Source: Persicaria tinctoria (lineage: Eukaryota; Streptophyta; Magnoliopsida; Caryophyllales; Polygonaceae). Taken from it: a DNA stretch of 64,000 nt. Position numbers and translations under genes: made by a program. Below the pieces are notes generated by a model. The model was not told the origin of the DNA, searched no databases, and worked only from the letters and a program-made list of their open reading frames with translations. The stretch spans positions 54,228,318 through 54,292,317 of the forward strand of contig JBANSL010000004.1 in the NCBI GenBank assembly GCA_037127255.1. Direction: 5' to 3'. Below are positions 1 through 10,947 of the stretch, piece after piece. The first letter of the stretch is position 1. Each line of letters starts with the position of its first letter.

Positions 1-535
1 TGGAACCAGTCCAATACTGAAGTTGTAGTGATGTTACTAGATGATACTCCCAGCATATGTGGAACATAGCCATACAATGCTTGGAACGGGGACATTTTGA
101 GTGTTGTGTGATACGTGGTGTTGTACCACCATTCCGCGAGTGAGATCCATCTGGCCCACTGCTTGGGCATAACCGAAGTCATGCACCTTAAGTATGTCTC
201 GATGCAATGATTGACCCTCTCGGTTTGGCCATCCGTCTGAGGGTGGTATGCCGTGGACATCTTCAAAGAGGTGTTTAGGGCAGCAAATAACTCTCTCCAT
301 AGATGGCTCGTAAAAACCTTATCTCGGTTGGATACAATGCTTTGTGGAACACCATGGAGTTTGTAGATAGTATCCATGAAAGCTTGGCCAACTTGACTCG
401 CCGTGAAGGGCTGAGAAAGCGAAATGAAATGGTTGTACTTGGTCAGCCTATCTACTACCACAAGAATGACATCAAATCCTTTAGATTTGGGCAGCCCTTC
501 AACAAAATACATCCCAATCGAGTGTCAAGGTAACA
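1..535 (-). pseudogene. Ty3/gypsy integrase core fragment
   Basis: Read on the minus strand this piece encodes a retrotransposon integrase catalytic core, which would splice element cDNA into chromosomal DNA. Visible family landmarks, in order, are a FVEGLPKS block (about 500), LVVVDRLTKY, a SIV-S-RD-FTS block (about 330) and the AYHPQTDGQTERVN block (about 240), which holds the expected catalytic Glu. The reading frame shifts near 300, so the last part lies in another frame. Two catalytic Asp positions look lost: family MDF reads MYF, and family VSDRD reads VSNRD. It runs off the window edge and meets an oppositely oriented reverse transcriptase at about 540-560. It is a dead fragment. Lineage within gypsy (chromovirus-like) is inferred from the motifs only. 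Confidence 0.85.
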
Positions 536-559
536 CCGGAATGGGCAGTGACATCACGA

Positions 560-1632
560 TTGCTTGGTTCAGGTAGCTCAAGTAATCCAAATAACACCCT
601 TGGAGGATAGAACTCTTATTGAGGTGCAAGAGGTATTAAAGCAATTCAGTGATATGTTTGAGGTCCCTACCCAACTGCCACCTGAGAGGGGTTTTGAGCA
701 CAACATCCCACTTCAGTAAGGAGCCCAGCCAGTGTGTTCAAGACCCTACATATACCCGTATGGGCAGAAGGATGAAATCAAGAAACAAGTAAGGGAGATG
801 CTAGCAACAGGGTTGATTCGGTCGAGCCAGAGTCCATTTGCGTCTCCAACGTTGCTAGTTAAGAAAAAGGATGGGACTTGGCGATTTTGTATTGATTATA
901 GAAGGCTTAATGACATCACGATCAAGGACAAATTTCTCATTCCTCATATTGAAAAATTATTGGATGAATTGAGTGGGGCAACAATGTTTTTGAAATTAGA
1001 CCTTAGGGCTGGGTACCACCAAGTGAGGGTTGTTGAGGGTGATATACATCATAAGACTGCATTCAGAACGCATAATGTGCATTTTGAGTTCAAGGCTATG
1101 CCTTTTGGCTTGATTAATGCTCCTTCAACCTTTCAAGCTATGATGAATAAGGTGTTTGCATAGTTCCCAAGGAAATTTGTGCTAGTGTTTTTCGATGATA
1201 TTCTCGTTTACAGTCGGGATATTCATCAGCACATTGAGCATCTCTGTGTGGTACTTCAGACCTTGAGGAAACATCAACTTCACGCTAAGCAAGTAAAGTG
1301 TAGTTTTGCAGTGCCACAAATCAAGTATTTGGGCAACATTATCTCTAGAGACGGGGTCGCTACGGATAAAGCAAAAACTGAAGCTATCTCGAAGTGGCTA
1401 ACACCATTAAATGTCAAAGAGCTAAGAAGTTTCCTTGGATTGGCAAGGTACTATAGGCGTTTTATACGGAACTATGGGGTTATTTGTCGTCCCATGACAG
1501 AATTTCTCAAGAAGGATTCCTTCGTCTAGAGCAATGACAGTGAGCTAGCCTTTAAGCACATCAAATCTTTGTTGTCTTCACCTCCTATATTGGCACTTCC
1601 TGATTTTTGGCTCACCTTCCAAGTAGATCAAT
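560..1632 (+). pseudogene. Ty3/gypsy reverse transcriptase fragment
   Basis: This piece encodes the reverse transcriptase of a Ty3/gypsy element, with the start of the RNase H linker. It shows the [16 protein letters not shown] block, [15 protein letters not shown], the [13 protein letters not shown] block, the catalytic VFFDDILVYS motif (about 1185-1215) and a SFLGLARYYRRFI block. The frame is continuous but broken by in-frame stops at 717-719 (TAA), 1161-1163 (TAG) and 1527-1529 (TAG). No RNase H domain or LTR follows; similarity ends near 1632. The integrase piece just upstream is on the other strand, so the two parts were rearranged after insertion or come from two copies. Confidence 0.9.
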
Positions 1633-2030
1633 TGTTTTTATTAGTAAGGTGTTGCACAGACAACATTTACTACGGTAAATATGTCGTTTATTATTTATGC
1701 ATGTTCTTTTAGATTGATAAAAAAATATAAAATATCTATTTTTATGAAAATGTTTTAAATAAGAAATTATTTTAAAAAATAGAAAAAATGACTCAAAATA
1801 ATCTCACCTATTACACTTCAACCAAAAATAATCCCACCTTTAAAAATACAGTAACAAATACGTAGCCCATCTATCTCTATATATAATGAGAGTGATATGG
1901 TCCAGTTTTCCGGCAATGATTCCGGGAACTCTTTGTCGGAAAACTAAATTAACGAAATTAGAACACAATTTGATTTATATTGCCCCTGGTTTCTTTATTA
2001 AATACTCCGTATAACGCAATTATGTAACAG
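1633..2030. other. AT-rich spacer with a possible MITE remnant
   Basis: No coding sequence is visible. Positions about 1680-1790 resemble the left arm of the Stowaway-like MITE at 30858-31127: both carry a TGTCGTTTATTATT block followed by a GATAAAAA-rich stretch. No matching right terminal repeat is seen, so this is at most a diverged, truncated copy. Confidence 0.35.
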
Positions 2031-2602
2031 GGCACTCGTGTGACGAGCTATACAATTGCAACTCCTTCAAGGTATTCCACATGGCGGCCAACAACGCAAC
2101 CATGATAACCACCATCCCCACCGCGCCAGCGCCACCGTGCTGCTTCACTGGGTACAGCACCATGAAGTTCATGAGCATGGACATACTCGACTGCACCCAC
2201 TTCACCACCGTCTACGACACCGACACCTTGGCCGGCATCAGCCCCATGGACTGGACCTACGGCCTCAAATTCTCCTTCTCCGTCCCCGACACCGGCTGTG
2301 ACCGCTGCTCCCACTCCGGCGGCACCTGCGGCTTCGACACCGAGACCGGCGGCTTGCTCTGCCTCTGCTCCTCCACCACCAATTCCACCAGGGAGTGCGG
2401 TTAGTCCTAATCACTTTAAACGCACTCTTGATTGGATTTGAGGTTTTAGTTTGAAATTTGATTGTGTGATTGATTTGTGAATTTATTTATGTATGCAGCT
2501 GCAGGGACTGGAACTTTTATGAATGGAGGTGTTAGGGGGGATCCATGGAAAACGGTGGCTTTCACATTGAGATTGTTCCTTCATTTCTTCATTTTCTTGT
2601 AA
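2031..2602 (+). pseudogene. 5'-truncated WAK-associated (GUB_WAK-type) extracellular domain gene
   Basis: Two exons can be read: about 2031-2399 (preceded by an AG acceptor) and 2499-2602 (stop TAA at 2600-2602), joined through a GTTAGT donor and GCAG acceptor with the frame kept. The product is Cys-rich and contains CCFTGYS, YDTDTLAGISPMDW and CDRC-HSGGTCGFDTE, ending in a CLC segment. This is the pattern of the extracellular region of plant wall-associated-kinase-like and related GPI-type proteins. The C-terminus is hydrophobic (about the last 15 residues), which fits a membrane anchor or GPI signal rather than a kinase. An in-frame stop lies just before the putative acceptor. No signal-peptide exon is found in the 400 bases upstream, which are TE-derived, so the gene has lost its 5' end unless a distant exon exists. 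An ATG at 2081 is possible but would give no secretion signal. Confidence 0.6.
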
Positions 2603-2936
2603 TGAATTTTGTGGTGAGATTTGAGCTGGAAAGAGGACTTACTTATTACTAGCTTTAATTTTGTGGTAATTATAATATGGACTAACCTTTTGGAATTAGA
2701 AACATTTGGGCAAAGTATTTGGGAGAACAAATGATTATGATTAATTAAAGCTATTATTGTTGTCTTGGGAATAATCTCCATCACCATGCTTTAGAAAGCC
2801 TGATTTAAAATTTAAATTTTAATGGTCGATTTTGTGGGTTTTCTTCTTTCTTGTAGTTATACTTAGAGCGTGTATGGCACCGGTAAAAACCTGTTAAAAA
2901 CAAGAGCTTATTAGCTATTAAAAAAGTAATTCTTAA
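2603..2936. other. AT-rich spacer, no gene seen
   Basis: Probably the 3' flank of the WAK-type gene fragment. No coding potential or repeat structure was recognised before the putative Harbinger terminus. Confidence 0.5.
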
Positions 2937-3937
2937 AGGGTGTATGGGAATCAAAATAATGCTACAATCACTTAAAAAAAGATTTAAAAATAAGTTGCAG
3001 ATTGAAGCTTATTTTGGAGTTTATATTCCATAATTACTATTTTACCCCTATTATTTTACCAAATTCACAACCCGCCCAGCTTTTACCAAATTCAGAACAT
3101 GCTTAGGGTTTTCGGTTTACATCCAGTGCGAGAAAGGGAGCAGAGGAGCGGCGACAGCTGCATCTCCGATCTGTGGCGCTGAACACTCGGATTCAACCGG
3201 ACCTCCTATAGGTATGTAACTCCCCCTCATCTTCCATCTATCTTCCATCAATCTCTCATCTCCCATCTCCCATCTATCTTCCATCTGCAAGAGGAGACGA
3301 CGACCGGCGCCAAGAGACAAATTAAGGGTTGCTCCGGCGTTCTTCCGAGGCGGCTGTGAGGGCTACGAAGAACGAAGATCACTAAGGTACGTATGTCACT
3401 CACCATCCATTAATTTCGAATGTGTGCGAAATTGGGTGTTTATTTGTGCGAAAATGTGTGTGGTTGGATTGAATTAGAAATTGATGACTACGGGATTTCA
3501 GTTTGGCTTCTTATGATTTGTTCCATCTATATATTGCAAAATTGTTGATTTCATACTTGTTGAAATTGGATTGAATTAGAAATTGTTGATTTCAATTTGG
3601 CTTCTTTTGATGTGTGTGGTTGAATTTGTGTGAAAATTGGTGATTTCAGTTTGGCTTCTGATTCAAAATCACTTCATTTGTGTTGTTGTTGTTACTGCAC
3701 ACATTGGTTGTTGTTGTTGTTGTTGTTACTGCTGCATTTTATTTGTTCCATCTATTGCAATATGTGGCTTCAAAAGCTTGTGGAACTTGTTGTTATTGCT
3801 GCTCTTGGACTTTTTTATGGAACCATTATGGATATTAGGTTTTTGAGTCATTGAATGTAGGGAGTAAGTGCACACTTGATGCATGTTTTGAAAACATTCG
3901 CCTTCGATGAGAATGTATTGGTTGTTAATGACAACAA

Positions 3938-5116
3938 ATGGATGTCTCACAAGATACCGATAACACGAGCAATTGTTCCTTCGGTTGGAACGACGACGTA
4001 CTGAAACAAATGGTTCTACTGTTGCTGGATTACCGCGAAAACATGAATTCAACAAGCAATTTCAAATGGGATGAATTGGCACTTGCATTTTCCAAAAAGA
4101 TAGGTCGTATAGTGACTGTTGTGGTAATGAAGAATAGGTACCAAAGTTTGAAACGCGAGTACTCGTCTTGGAAGATGCTAAGAAACCATGAAACTGGATT
4201 AGGTTGGGATTTGGTGAATCGAAGAATAATGGCTGACAAGCAGTGGTGGGATAAGAAAGTCAAGGTTTTGTCTAAGCCTTTTATCTGTATAGATGGATTT
4301 GGGTTATTGGATTTATAGTTGTGCATAATTGAAATCCTGATTACTTTGTTTTACTCGGCTATAGGAGAAAAAAGAATGTGCCAAGTTCAGGCACAAGGGC
4401 ATGGATCCAGATTGGGAGGAGCTGATGGATAGGTTGTTCGAGAAGACCGTCGCAATGGGTCGATTGGCAATGTCACCTTCTAGGAATCCAACTCGCGTTC
4501 CTGGGAGAGCTACTATGGAAGTGGATGGTGATTAAGTGGGTACCGAAGGGGCTGCCCCGAATGACTTCAATGTCCTTGAGGAAGGGGAAACCTTGTTTCA
4601 GAATTTCACTAGCCTACTGAGCGAGGGATGTGGACAGACTCCACCTGACAACTTAGGCACTCAAACGCAACCTCAAAGGAGTGCAGATGTGGATGAAGGT
4701 ACACCAAAAGGGGACACCCCTAATGCATTCCCAGTGACTGGTACACCTCCTATGGGTGCCCCACTCGCACCAACTGGGCGTCTAGAGTCTAGCAAGCGGA
4801 GTAGGTCTGCAGGAGCTGCAATGTTGAGTTCACACTTGTCGCAGGTGAGAGGATGATTGCATTGTTAGAGCAGGAGGTGTCTTCAATCGCAAAAGCTATT
4901 GGAAAATTGTCACCATCGATGGATGAGGGACTCGAAATACTTAGACAAATGGCTGATGAGGGAGTCGTTGACAGTACTGGTGCATTGTGGTACAATTCTC
5001 GATTACACAACATGGACGAGAAGTGGCGTCACACCTTACTATGGCTTTGCTCAAACGAGGAACGCCTTGCATTTCTGCAACATTCATATGAGAAGGGTAA
5101 ATCCACCTCCAGCTGA
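3938..5116 (+). pseudogene. Harbinger Myb/SANT-like DNA-binding protein, broken
   Basis: The N-terminal exon (3938-4264) encodes a trihelix/Myb-DNA-bind-3-type domain with family blocks WNDDVLKQMVLLLLDYREN, KWDELALAFSKK and KNRYQSLKREYSSWK, then GLGWD and WW. An intron at 4265-4364 (GT...AG, phase 0) joins to KKECAKFRHKGMD, also typical of the family. The frame then meets TAA at 4533-4535 and continues open in the same frame to about 4858. There a shift moves the frame to 4853-5116, which reads EQEVSSIAKAIGKLS and a WRHTLLWLCSNEERLAFL segment. In intact elements this protein works with the transposase, binding transposon ends and helping its nuclear import. Here the stop and frameshift make it a pseudogene. 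Confidence 0.7.
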
Positions 5117-5161
5117 TGGTCTAGCGTTCGACGTTACTTGTGTTCCTTTCCCTTTGTAGTC

Positions 5162-6403
5162 ATGCATTGGTGGTCAAGGTAGGGAATGGGTGGAACAACT
5201 TATGGAGAGGCGTCTTGAAAGAGCCTACAACATGTTTCGAATGGAAGTCGAATGCTTTCGGCAGCTTTGCAATACCTTGGGAAACCTCCATAGGTTAGCA
5301 GGGTCACGAGAGATACCCATCCATGAAAAGGTTTGAATGTTTCTGTATATGGCTTCACAGGGGGCGTCGACTAGAATGATTTGCGAGCACTTCCAACATT
5401 CGCCTGAGACAGCCAATCGAACAATCCATCAGGTGTTGGATACAATAACAGGTCGGAAGCATAACTTAATCGGCTTAACACGAGACATGTTGAAGCCTCG
5501 TGACCCGACGTTTAGTGGAATACCAACGCGTATTTCATCCAATCAACGAATTATGCCGTTCAAGGTACATGTATCGTATTGTCGTTAAACCACTTAACAA
5601 CCTATTTGGGACATGAAGGTTTCATCCATGTACTTCCTTTTGTAGAATGCAATCGGGGCAATAGATGGTACCCACATAGAAGCAACCATCGCGGAGGACA
5701 CCCAAGATCGCTAATGAGGACGCAAGCAGACCGTAACGTTTAATGTCCTAGCTGTGGTGGACTTCGACATGCTTTTCACGTACGCACTGGTTGGATGGGA
5801 AGGATCTGCACATGATGCGAAGGTACTTGACAGTGCTACCAATGATGCGAATATGAATTTTCCACACCCCCCACGCGGTATGTTTGTGAACTACATAGCT
5901 TTACATGTCATGTACCGTTTGATTTTGATTGAGTTTGGTTCAGGCAAGTATTATCTATGCGAAAAGGATATGCTTGTCGTGACGGATACATGGTACCTTA
6001 CTCAAGGTCGTACTACCACTTGACCCACTCCCAGCGTGCGGCACCAGGGAATAGGCGAGAGCTATTCAACTACAGAAACTCGCAATTACGTTGTGTTGTG
6101 GAACGTACATTTGGTGTGTGGAAGAAAAAATTCAAGGTGTTGTCTACCATGCCCAATTACGAAGAAGAAACACAGATTGATATCATCCTATCTACCATGG
6201 CACTTCACAACTTTATTCGCCTGCATTCGGAACATTTTTCAGACGACGAAGACAACAATCCAAGGCAACAACCCATGCCCAACAACGCCCCTACAGACGC
6301 TGATAGCGTTGGGGTCGAGGGCCCAAGTGGTGCTCGAAGGGATGATATGAAGAGGTTGCTAGATGAGATCGCAGACATTGTTTGGGCAGCTCAAAATGGA
6401 TGA
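5162..6403 (+). pseudogene. PIF/Harbinger DDE transposase, broken
   Basis: Exons at 5162-5564, 5646-5877 and 5944-6403 are separated by GT-AG introns and code for a HARBI1-like nuclease that would cut and paste the element. Landmarks are RQLCNTLG, a helix-turn-helix stretch around QGASTRMICEHFQHS, the first catalytic Asp in GAIDGTHIE, the second in GWEGSAHDAKVL, and the catalytic Glu in CVVERTFGVWKKKF. It ends with an acidic tail and a stop at 6401-6403. Lesions are TGA at 5334-5336, back-to-back TAA TGA at 5712-5717, and a frameshift near 5958-5968. All three DDE residues are still readable, so the loss is recent enough to recognise but complete as read. Confidence 0.85.
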
Positions 6404-6735
6404 ATAGCCACCCTTATTAGGATGTAGCAATCGTAGACAATGTACGTGTTATTGTAAGAGTGCCTATTGTTGTAAAAATTGTCGACTGTTCGATGATTAA
6501 CCACCCTTATTACGATGTAGTCATCGCAGACATTTGTACGTGTAATTGTAGGATTACCCATTGTTGTAAAATTTATCAATGGTTATCCAAAATTATTAAG
6601 CTAAAAAAATCAAAACACCCTTTTCACAAGTACTAAATTCATATATCAAAATTTATGGACCCGACCATCAGACTTTTGGGCTAGATATGTAGTGGTCGTG
6701 TTTATGGTATGTTTAGTGGGTTAACCATTTTAAAA

Positions 6736-6802
6736 TGGTTCAACTGGAAAAGACTTGCTCGTAGTACTCAAAGGTCCCCAGTTCGAACCCTGGATGACTG
6801 CT
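6736..6802 (+). repeat. tRNA-derived (SINE-like) sequence
   Basis: A perfect RNA polymerase III A box (TGGTTCAACTGG, 6736-6747) is followed about 33 bases later by a B-box match (AGTTCGAACCC, 6780-6790). The flanks do not form a tRNA acceptor stem, so this is more likely a SINE head or a decayed tRNA than a working tRNA gene. Confidence 0.45.
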
Positions 6803-6881
6803 CTTTCATAATTTACCAATTCAATGTATGTTTAGTGTGTTAATGAGTAATCTAATTTGAAATCAAAATATACTTTAATAT

Positions 6882-7110
6882 TACTTCATCCGTTCATAAA
6901 TAAGTGTCATTTGATCTTTCAACACGTTTTTTCAGGAGCTAGAAACTATATAAAATATAAAAAAAATTATTTTTCTAAAAAATAATTTTAAACTTACAAC
7001 TAATACTATAAAGTTATTAAAAAAAATTAATTAAAAAATTGATATTTTATATAGTTTTTAGTTTCATAAAAAATATGTCAAACAACACTTATTTTAAAAT
7101 AGATGAAGTA
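6882..7110. mobile_element. Stowaway-like MITE (229 bp)
   Basis: The ends are inverted copies: TACTTCATCCGTTCATAAAT at the left, and a right end whose complement begins TACTTCATCTATTTTAAAAT. Both ends finish in TA, as expected for Tc1/mariner-related elements that duplicate TA. The interior is A/T-only low-complexity sequence with no coding capacity. Its right half is copied again at 16828 onward as part of a tandem duplication. Confidence 0.75.
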
Positions 7111-7219
7111 TAATTTGAATGAAGTTTGGATGAAAATCTATGGATATGATAAAGTTTATGCTTTATGATAAATTAAATAAGTTTAAAAATTTGATAAAAA
7201 AAATTAGGTAGGTTGGACT
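6977..7219 (+). repeat. Tandem duplication unit A, left part (interrupted)
   Basis: This stretch, continued at 16729-16827 on the other side of the LTR retrotransposon, matches the contiguous unit at 16828-17161. The unit was duplicated in tandem first; the retrotransposon then landed in unit A. Confidence 0.8.
7215..7219. repeat. Target-site duplication GGACT (left)
   Basis: The five bases GGACT directly precede the element and recur directly after it at 16724-16728, the standard mark of LTR-retrotransposon integration. Confidence 0.9.
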
Positions 7220-9468
7220 TGTTGACTTGCAGGAGTAAATCGAGTATTGAAATAGATATAAAATATAGATCAGACTGACTTCCCTGTCTCAGCAAATAAA
7301 TACAAGACTTCCTCCCGTTGTAGTAAGAGAATAGTCAGGATCGAATCCACGAGGAAGCACGTCAGCAGTTCTCAAGTAGCTGTAAATTCTCACAGACAAA
7401 GCAGCAGAAAGACAGAAACACAGAAAGGAAAGAAACAAATAAACCCGGCAAGGGCAACTAAAACAAAAGCAAAGAACAAAGCAAGAAACGAAAAGCAAAG
7501 CAAAGGCGTACTCGATCTCGACAACAGCTCCTCGAGATCGACAAGACAATGAACAACAGAAAGTGAAAATCGACATGAGACAGAAGAAAACCAACTCGAC
7601 CTAGACCAAGTCCTACTCGATCTCGACCACAGCTTCCTCGAGATCGACAAAGCACTACTCTAGGTCGACTAAAAACAGAAAATATAAAATTGCAGATTTT
7701 CGACAGAACTCAGAAATTCGACAGAAATAAACTTCAATGTATTAAAAGACTTCCAAAGCCAGGGTTTCAACACCACAACGATAACCATGCAAAGTAACAC
7801 ATAAAGGCACAAAAGATCATGCTTTCCATCAAATAACTTTCGTCATTAACAAATAGGCATATAGAGACTTTCGCATAAACCCTAATTGTTACTAACCCTT
7901 TTCACATAATTAATCCAAGTTGCATTAAGATCACTTTCGCTTCAATAATACAAACAAGGATCACCTTCAACTCTCGCAAAAGAATCATGCTCATAGAGAT
8001 AGAAGATGAATTGCACAAAAGATCTGACCTTTATCGTATCGCCTCACATGGCCACCGTCGGGCTCACCCCAGCCCCAGAAGTGGGTGGACTACTCATGCC
8101 TCATCGCAATAACAGACATTGATGTATAAAAAGAAACTTGCATTAACTATATTCAAAAGCCTTTACAATCCTGGCAATCAACTTTCGCAGAAAGCCAAAA
8201 CCCTAAAAACCTTAGAACTCCTAAACTTCTCTGTGTAACTAACTAATTGTCTCTGAAATTGAATTGGAATATGGAATTGAATAAAACTGAGCCCCATGGG
8301 CTTTATTTATAGCCTTCATTCCCTAGCTATTCTAGGAAAGAAGATATCTATCTCTATCTAAAATTATATCTAAAACTTGAAAGGATAAATAAATTGTTTT
8401 ATGGAAATAAATCTAAAAGGGAAAGATAAAACTAAATAAGGTAGGTCTTCATGATGTGATAGATCTTGTCTCCTTGGATAGAACTTGATGGAATCAGATA
8501 GAATCTTCCGCCTTCGGCCCCAAGGAATCCCAATTCTAGTCGGACAGGTCTCGTCGAGAAGTTTCTGGAAATTGGTCTACTCGAGATCGACCACGGCTCG
8601 TCGACCTCGACAAGGATGGTTCGTCGACTGGACCTCCCGGCTAGATCTGCTCGATGTGCTCGGACTTGGCTCACTGGGCTCGTCGACCTCGAGTAGCTCT
8701 TGTCGATGTCGAGTAGGACTCGTCATCGACTCGGTCTCCTCGGGTGGCTCTACTCGACAAGGCTCGGACAAGGCTCTTGGGCGTCGTCGACCTCGACAAG
8801 GATCATCGAGATCGAGTAGAGTTCTTCGTCGGCTTGGTGCGTCCCGTTGGCAGCGGGTTTTTCCGCGGCAGCGAGTGGTCCGCTGCAGTGAGTCGAGTCG
8901 CTGGCAGCGATTGTCGCCTGGTCGTCCTCGGCTCCGTCCTCGGCAAAGACTCGGACTGGCACGGTGGGTCTTGTCGATCTCGACTAGGGCTTGTCGAGAT
9001 CGAGTAGAGTTGCTCGGCGTCCTCGTCCTCGGCTTCTCTCCTTGTCGACTCCGGGTGTGGCGTCTGGGCTTCGTCGATCTCGACTAGGGCTTGTCGAGAT
9101 CGAGTAGACTTCCGGAGCTCGGGTTGGTCTGGCTCTCGATCAGGCTCTGTCGACAAGGCGGTGCTCGGACATGCTCGTCTAGGTCGAGTAAGGCCTACTC
9201 GAGATCGAGTAGCCTTGACTCTCAGACTGGTTCCGCTGCTTTGACCTTGGACTTCTGTAGTGGTTTTCCGAGCTTTTCCGACCTTCTGTAGAATTGCTGT
9301 AAAATGCCTCGATTTCTGCGAATTAAACAGAAACTGGTGTAGATTCCATAATTTGGCAAATAAACATAAACTACATAGGTTCTGTACTGTTCTAACCCAA
9401 ATGAATGCAATGTATACAGAAATCGATATAAAAGTTACTGTAAAACATGGCAGATTTAGCTCACAACA
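7220..9468 (-). repeat. 3' LTR (left copy)
   Basis: About 2249 bases, closely matching 14490-16723. On the minus strand it starts TGTTGTGAGC. It carries a TATA box (complement of CTTTATTTATA at 8301-8311) and a dense array of TCGANNTCGA motifs at about 7505-7680 and 8578-9220. The first 45 bases at the 7220 end differ clearly from the other LTR although the rest is nearly identical, which suggests local rearrangement or conversion. Confidence 0.9.
8301..8311 (-). promoter_or_regulatory. LTR TATA box (3' LTR)
   Basis: The minus strand reads TATAAATAAAG in a GC-flanked setting, the likely U3 promoter. The identical core lies in the other LTR at 15569-15579 and in the unrelated-looking solo LTR at 50930-50940. 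Confidence 0.6.
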
Positions 9469-9480
9469 AAACACCCCATA
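9469..9480 (-). other. Polypurine tract
   Basis: Directly before the 3' LTR on the minus strand the sequence reads TATGGGGTGTTT, the expected plus-strand primer site. A similar block with CCCCATACTTAA on the plus strand recurs at about 10655-10670. Confidence 0.6.
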
Positions 9481-10947
9481 CTTAAGCTTGCTTGTCCTCA
9501 AGCAATACTTTTATTTGTCATTCAGGGGAAGAATTTCAAACTCTCAACATCTTAGATTCATTCTTATATGTCCATGCAATCAATTACCATCCTTGAAAAT
9601 GTACTAGTGTCACAAATTCATGCATGTGCAAATATGTAAAAGCAACATCTACTCACAAAAGGAGGGTTACGCATAAACAATCATAAGTGACAAAGCATTG
9701 ATAATCAAGAAGACTTCAATTTAAGCTCATGAAGGAGTAGATTGGTAAAAGGCTAAAGGTGGGCAATTTCTGGCAATGTGGTGCTAATGATCCGGGGAAA
9801 ATGGAGTATTTCCAAACTTTGAGTTTCCACATTCCTTCTCCATTTGATTCATCACCTTTCATATTGCTTTTCCCAATAATAATGCTTTTACCTCTCTAAC
9901 CTCAGCACTGCCTTCTCGCGAGTCGCAAACATGGGTGTCATGAATGGCCCCGGAAACTTAGTGCCTTGGACTCCTCACAATATGTCCCATCTCTCCAAAC
10001 TATTATCTCAGAGAGCAGGGTCAATCTACCTTTATCTCCTGAGGTGATTGGATTTTCTTTCACTCATTAAATTTTCCATATATTTCAAACAAATTCCTTC
10101 CAAACTCCATATAAGATAATAATCACAATAACCATATAACATCTCCATAATGTAACATCATTCTCAACATAATCCCCGGATAAGGTAAAGAATGGCAATA
10201 TTTAGATCATGTGGAGCAATATATGAAATAAGGCATATTATGGCTTTTGTGTAATGCATAAGCATAGGTAAGGCTAGGAATATAAACATATGAGCATTAT
10301 ATGGAAATATAAAGTCCTCCATCATCTTATCATGCAACATGTCAAAAGCAACTTCAAATTTTACCTCCTTTCATGGTTTTCAAGAAAATATGCACTTCAT
10401 TGTGACTTCCCTTTACTAGGCAATTTCATGCTATATCTCTAATGAATCCAATTTTGCATCATCGAGTCCAATATAAGCTTCCATGACATTAATAAAAAAA
10501 TTTCAATTGGGGTCATTTTTCTCAAATTTTTGGAAAACATGCATATAGGCACATATATCAATAATGCATTCCAAAATAGCCATGTAGCAATTTAAAGCAA
10601 TAATGCACAAATAATGTCAAATATGGAAAATAATGCATAAAGTAAGCCCTTCCCCCACCCCATACTTAAATATTACAGTGTCCTCGCTGTATAAAAACAA
10701 GGGTAAAGAAAGAAACTCACAAGACAGGTGTGCAGGGCCTCAAAATTTTGAATGGAGCACCTCCTGGCCGAGTATTCATGTAGCTTGGTTCCATCCATGG
10801 ACCTGAAAAGTAGAAGGCATATACCCACAATAGCAAAACTAAAAGTGTTCAAAACCAAAAACAAAAACAACAAAGTCTCAAATGTCCTAAAAAGTCTATG
10901 TACAAGCTCTAGATTTTATAGTCGCTAGGCCGACTTTCCATTAATGC
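9469..10947 (-). other. Non-coding 3' internal region of the LTR element
   Basis: About 1.5 kb between the last coding remnant and the 3' LTR. No open frame or env-like gene is recognisable. It is AT-rich with scattered CAT-rich runs. Athila/Tat elements often carry a long spacer here. A second purine-rich block on the minus strand near 10645-10670 could be an internal priming site. Confidence 0.6.

Larger units (their letters stand above)
2937..6621 (+). mobile_element. PIF/Harbinger-type DNA transposon (degenerate)
   Basis: The two genes typical of PIF/Harbinger elements lie in tandem on the plus strand: a Myb/SANT-like protein and a DDE transposase. Candidate termini share AGGGTGT: AGGGTGTATGGGAATC at 2937 and, inverted, ACACCCT ending at 6621. 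The adjacent bases (TTA at left; TTT at right) are only an approximate match to the 3-base TTA/TAA target duplication of the superfamily, so the exact borders are tentative. Both genes carry several disabling changes, so the copy is not autonomous. Confidence 0.65.

Noticed and set aside
2056..2314. Extra plus- and minus-strand frames over the WAK-type exon
   Set aside because: Shadows of the Cys-rich coding exon in GC-rich sequence; only the 2081 frame has the family motifs.
7289..7655. Minus-strand open frames with Cys/Phe-rich peptides in the LTR
   Set aside because: Repeated identically in the other LTR, low complexity, no domain; chance frames.
8485..9087. Long open frames across the TCGA-rich LTR block (and the matching 15753-16499)
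   Set aside because: They are open on both strands because the TCGA-type words lack stop codons. No family similarity is seen, and they lie in LTR U3-like sequence.
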